Source of the DNA: Bacillus sp. REN16
Lineage (GTDB): Bacteria; Bacillota; Bacilli; Bacillales; Bacillaceae_L
Length of the DNA: 64,000 bases
Assembly: GCF_020731355.1 (NCBI RefSeq)
Contig: NZ_JAJFZK010000009.1
Span: 158,032-222,031 of the forward strand
Direction of reading: 5' to 3'
Shown: one piece after another, positions 61,637 through 64,000 of the stretch
How the letters are laid out: every line of letters starts with the position of its first letter
Position numbering within the stretch: the first letter of the stretch is position 1
Notes under the pieces: generated by a model
Databases searched by the model: none
The model's input: the letters and a program-made list of their open reading frames with translations, nothing else
What the model was told of the DNA's origin: nothing
Position numbers and translations under genes: made by a program

Positions 61637-63717
61637 GTGGATAACGATAGAAATAAAAAACCAATAGGAAAAGATATTAAACAGGAGCAGTTAGATGAAT
61701 ACCGTATTAAAAATACAGGAAACCCACTAACTACAAATCAAGGTAGAAAAATATCAAACGATCGTCAGACCTTAAAAGCCGGTGAACGTGGCCCTTCCTT
61801 ACAGGAGGATTGGCATTACTTTGAAAAAATGACGCATTTTACGCAGGAAGAGCAGCCAGAAAGAGTGGTTCATGCAAGAGGTTACAGTGCCCATGGAGAG
61901 TTTGAATGCTATCAGTCGATGAGGCACGTGACAAAGGCCTGCCTTTTTCAGGAACCTGGGAAAAAGACCCCTCTAACTATCCGTTTTTCTACCGTACAAG
62001 GACCCAGAGGGTCTTATGACACAGCAAGGGACTTACGTTGTCAGGGAGTTAAGTTTTATACAGAAGAAGGAAATTATGATTTAACTACCATTGAGAAGGA
62101 AATTATGATTTAACTACCATTGCTATGCCTGTATTAATTAATCAAGATCCAATGAAATTCCCAGAAGTGATGCACGCTTATCAAGCTAAGTCCGATGATG
62201 ATATTCCAACAGCTACCGGTGCACATGACCGTTTTTGGGATTATGTGGCCAATAATCCAGAATCAATTCATATGGTTACGTGGATCATGTCTGACCGGGG
62301 CCTTATAAGAAGTTACCGAATGATGGAATCGTGGTCCATTAATACATATTTATTTGTTAACGATAAGAATGTCGCAACCTTTGTTAGATTTGTCTGGAAG
62401 CCTGTTCTTGGTGTTCATTCCCTCCTTCAGGATGAAGCAATTAAATTAGGGGGAATTGATCCAGACTTTCACCGCAAGGATTTAAGAGAAGCAATCGACA
62501 AGGGATTTTATCCAGAATATGAATTAGGTGTACAACTGATTCCGCTTGAAGATGAGTTTAAATACGATTTTGATATTCTTGATCCTGCAAAGTTTTGGCC
62601 AGAAGAACTCATTCCTGTTCAACTAATCGGGAAGATGACATTAAATAGAAATATCGAAAATTACCATACTGAATCAGAACAAGTAGCCTTTAATCCTGCT
62701 AATGTTGTTCCAGGTATTGGTTTTTCCAATGATCCCGTATTGCAGGGAAGGTTAATCGCTTATCATACTGCACAAGTACATCGATTGGGAACACCAAATT
62801 TCGAAGAATTACCTATTAATAAACCGATTTGCCCATTTCATAATAATCAAAGACGTGGCCCTATGAGGTATCGAATTGATGTTGATCAAGTGAATTATCA
62901 TCAAAATTCGCTGGCAAATAATACACCATTTGAGACTCCCCCAGAACAAGGCGGATATGAACATTATCCTAAAAAGGTAGATGGGCATACGATCCGTGGC
63001 CGGAGTGAATCATTTAACGATTTTTATTCGCAAACGAGAATTTTTTGGAATAGCTTGACACCTATTGAAAAGCAACACACGATTGAAGGATTCACCTATC
63101 AACTAGGAAAAGTTATTAGTGAATCTGTCCGTCAGCAAAATATTAATTTACTGGTCATTGTAGATAAGGACTTAGCAAGCATCGTTGCTGATAATATTGG
63201 TGTCGACCGTCCAAAGGGCAGCCACGTTTCAGTTTCTACAAGCTACCCCTCACTGAGTCAGGCCAGCACACCTAAATACACAGCTACACAAAAAGTAGGC
63301 GTGTTGATTGGCAATGGGTTCAATAGTGCCGAGGTTACAAATATACTTAACTTACTGCAGCAAAATGGAGTTCTTATCGTGATTGTTAGTGATAAAATGG
63401 GCATAGTGACAGGAAGTGACGGCACACAAATTAAGGTGAATCAAACGTTTATAACATCAGATCCTCTTTTGTTTGACTCGTTATATGTTGTTGGGGGAAG
63501 TGAAACGAACGTTAACCTTAATAAAAGTATTAATAAATTCTTTGTTGTAGCATATGAGCATTACAAACCGATTGGGGTGGCAACAACTGGTCAGTCATAT
63601 GTTACCACATCAGCACAGAATAACTTAGCTGGAGTCGTTTTTTCTGCAAACAATCCTAACTTTGGGAAGGATTTTATTACTGCTATTGCCCAGATGCGTT
63701 TCTGGGATAGAATATAG
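61637..63717 (+). pseudogene. Large-subunit catalase (HPII/KatE type) broken by a 29-bp duplication
   Basis: The first 158 codons (GTG start behind GGGTG) and the following 530 codons together give a clade II catalase of nearly 690 residues. The parts include VVHARGYSAHGEFECYQS (heme-site His), then FSTVQGPRGSYDTARDLRCQ, PTATGAHDRFWDY, and a C-terminal flavodoxin-like domain (KVGVLIGNGFNSAEV). A tandem duplication at 62066-62123 shifts the frame and creates a stop at 62111. Removing one copy restores a single reading frame. The gene would normally break down hydrogen peroxide. Confidence 0.9.
62066..62123 (+). repeat. 29-bp tandem duplication inside the catalase gene
   Basis: Two copies of a 29-bp unit beginning GAAGGAAATTATGATTTAAC and ending CTACCATTG(A/C) lie head to tail at 62066-62094 and 62095-62123, differing only in the last base. 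Because 29 is not a multiple of three, the second copy causes the frameshift. Confidence 0.95.
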
Positions 63718-63723
63718 TTTCTC

Positions 63724-63756
63724 ACAGGGAAATAACAAAGTTATTTCCCTGTTTTA
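63724..63756 (+). terminator. Terminator of the catalase gene
   Basis: A perfect 12-bp stem (CAGGGAAATAAC with GTTATTTCCCTG, 3-nt loop) followed by TTTTAC, just after the stop codon. Confidence 0.92.
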
Positions 63757-63777
63757 CGTACTTATTCACCTGTTATT

Positions 63778-63976
63778 AAGTCCTTCCTTCCACCTTCTCA
63801 CTTCCGATCCCTCTCAAACCCAACTCCCCTAATGCTTCATGTCCACTCAATCCAAATTCAGGATTTAGTCTTTTTTTATTAACGTCAGTACCCGACTTTG
63901 TTGTCTTTCAACATTATTATCGCCCTGCCAAAAAGTCCTTCCCCGCCTTCTTCCCCCTCACACTCCCCTCAAACCC
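63778..63976. repeat. Two 44-bp imperfect direct repeats
   Basis: Segments 63778-63821 and 63933-63976 both run from AAGTCCTTCC to CTCAAACCC and are similar throughout, 155 bp apart. They lie in otherwise non-coding DNA after the catalase gene. They may be copies of a dispersed repeat. Confidence 0.5.
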
Positions 63977-64000
63977 TTGCGGCTCTTGGACTCTTACCTC
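63917..64000 (-). CDS. Open frame running off the right edge
   Basis: A minus-strand frame enters from the right edge and stops at 63917-63919, giving 27 residues rich in Gly, Lys and Arg (VQEPQGFEGSVRGKKAGKDF). Part of it is encoded by the direct repeat, so it may be either the true end of a gene or repeat DNA. No family is recognised. Confidence 0.25.
   Translation of the reverse strand, partial: EVRVQEPQGFEGSVRGKKAGKDFLAGR

Noticed and set aside
62125-63717. The second catalase part as an independent gene
   Set aside because: It lacks the heme-pocket histidine region and joins perfectly to the first part when one copy of the 29-bp duplication is removed.

Overview
The window is low-GC DNA from a member of the Bacillaceae. 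Evidence for this includes strong AGGAGG-type ribosome binding sites, frequent TTG/GTG starts, PurBox operators, a SAM riboswitch, a BA3454-type stress peptide, a DabA/DabB (YbcC/YbcD) inorganic-carbon locus, an MtlA-MtlR-MtlD locus and YodB/MhqR-type quinone regulators. I see no rRNA or tRNA genes and no complete insertion sequence or prophage. It looks like chromosomal metabolic DNA with several scars of gene loss.

Layout. 0.2-6.4 kb: a minus-strand methionine uptake operon (metQ-metN-metI) behind a SAM-I riboswitch, continuing with almost no gap into a crotonase, an FMN 2-hydroxyacid oxidase and a class III CoA transferase. 6.4-8.5 kb: a PPC/DUF296 gene and a serA-type dehydrogenase behind a ZTP (pfl) riboswitch. 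8.5-13.7 kb: the inorganic-carbon operon dabB-dabA-DUF2294-carbonic-anhydrase-like. 14-17.8 kb: an MFS gene and purB-purC. 17.9-30.7 kb: a long minus-strand nitrogen block, gltB-gltD-dapL-dapF-glnA-amtB, followed by a DUF294 nucleotidyltransferase and a DEDDh exonuclease. 31-35 kb: an AraC regulator, purA, a broken oxidoreductase, a frataxin-like gene and an ArsR/SRPBCC pair. 35.3-43.5 kb: two catechol/quinone detoxification modules, each with its own MarR regulator and recognisable operators, plus a YodB/CatR-like HxlR regulator. 43.6-48.8 kb: a pentose-phosphate operon (rpiA-zwf-tkt-gnd). 48.8-54 kb: a stress peptide gene, azlCD, an XRE-cupin regulator, a sugar dehydrogenase and a TauE permease. 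54-59.5 kb: mannitol genes. 59.5-64 kb: an XRE gene, a type I toxin gene, two gene remnants and a catalase gene broken by a 29-bp tandem duplication.

How the parts fit. Three themes recur. The first is RNA and operator control of one-carbon, purine and methionine supply: a SAM riboswitch, a ZTP riboswitch and PurBoxes at purB and purA. The second is a thiol/quinone stress network in which shared operator sequences tie distant genes together: MarR-B sites at 41.8, 42.3 and 49.1 kb, and HxlR-type GGTTAC palindromes at 42.9 and 49.0 kb. The third is gene erosion, with at least six remnants or chimeras, including an in-frame YceI-EAL fusion. No system in the window is unmistakably new. The best candidates are the SAM-riboswitch operon with an acyl-CoA tail, the nitrogen block with a GlnD-like protein and no PII gene, and the shared stress operators.
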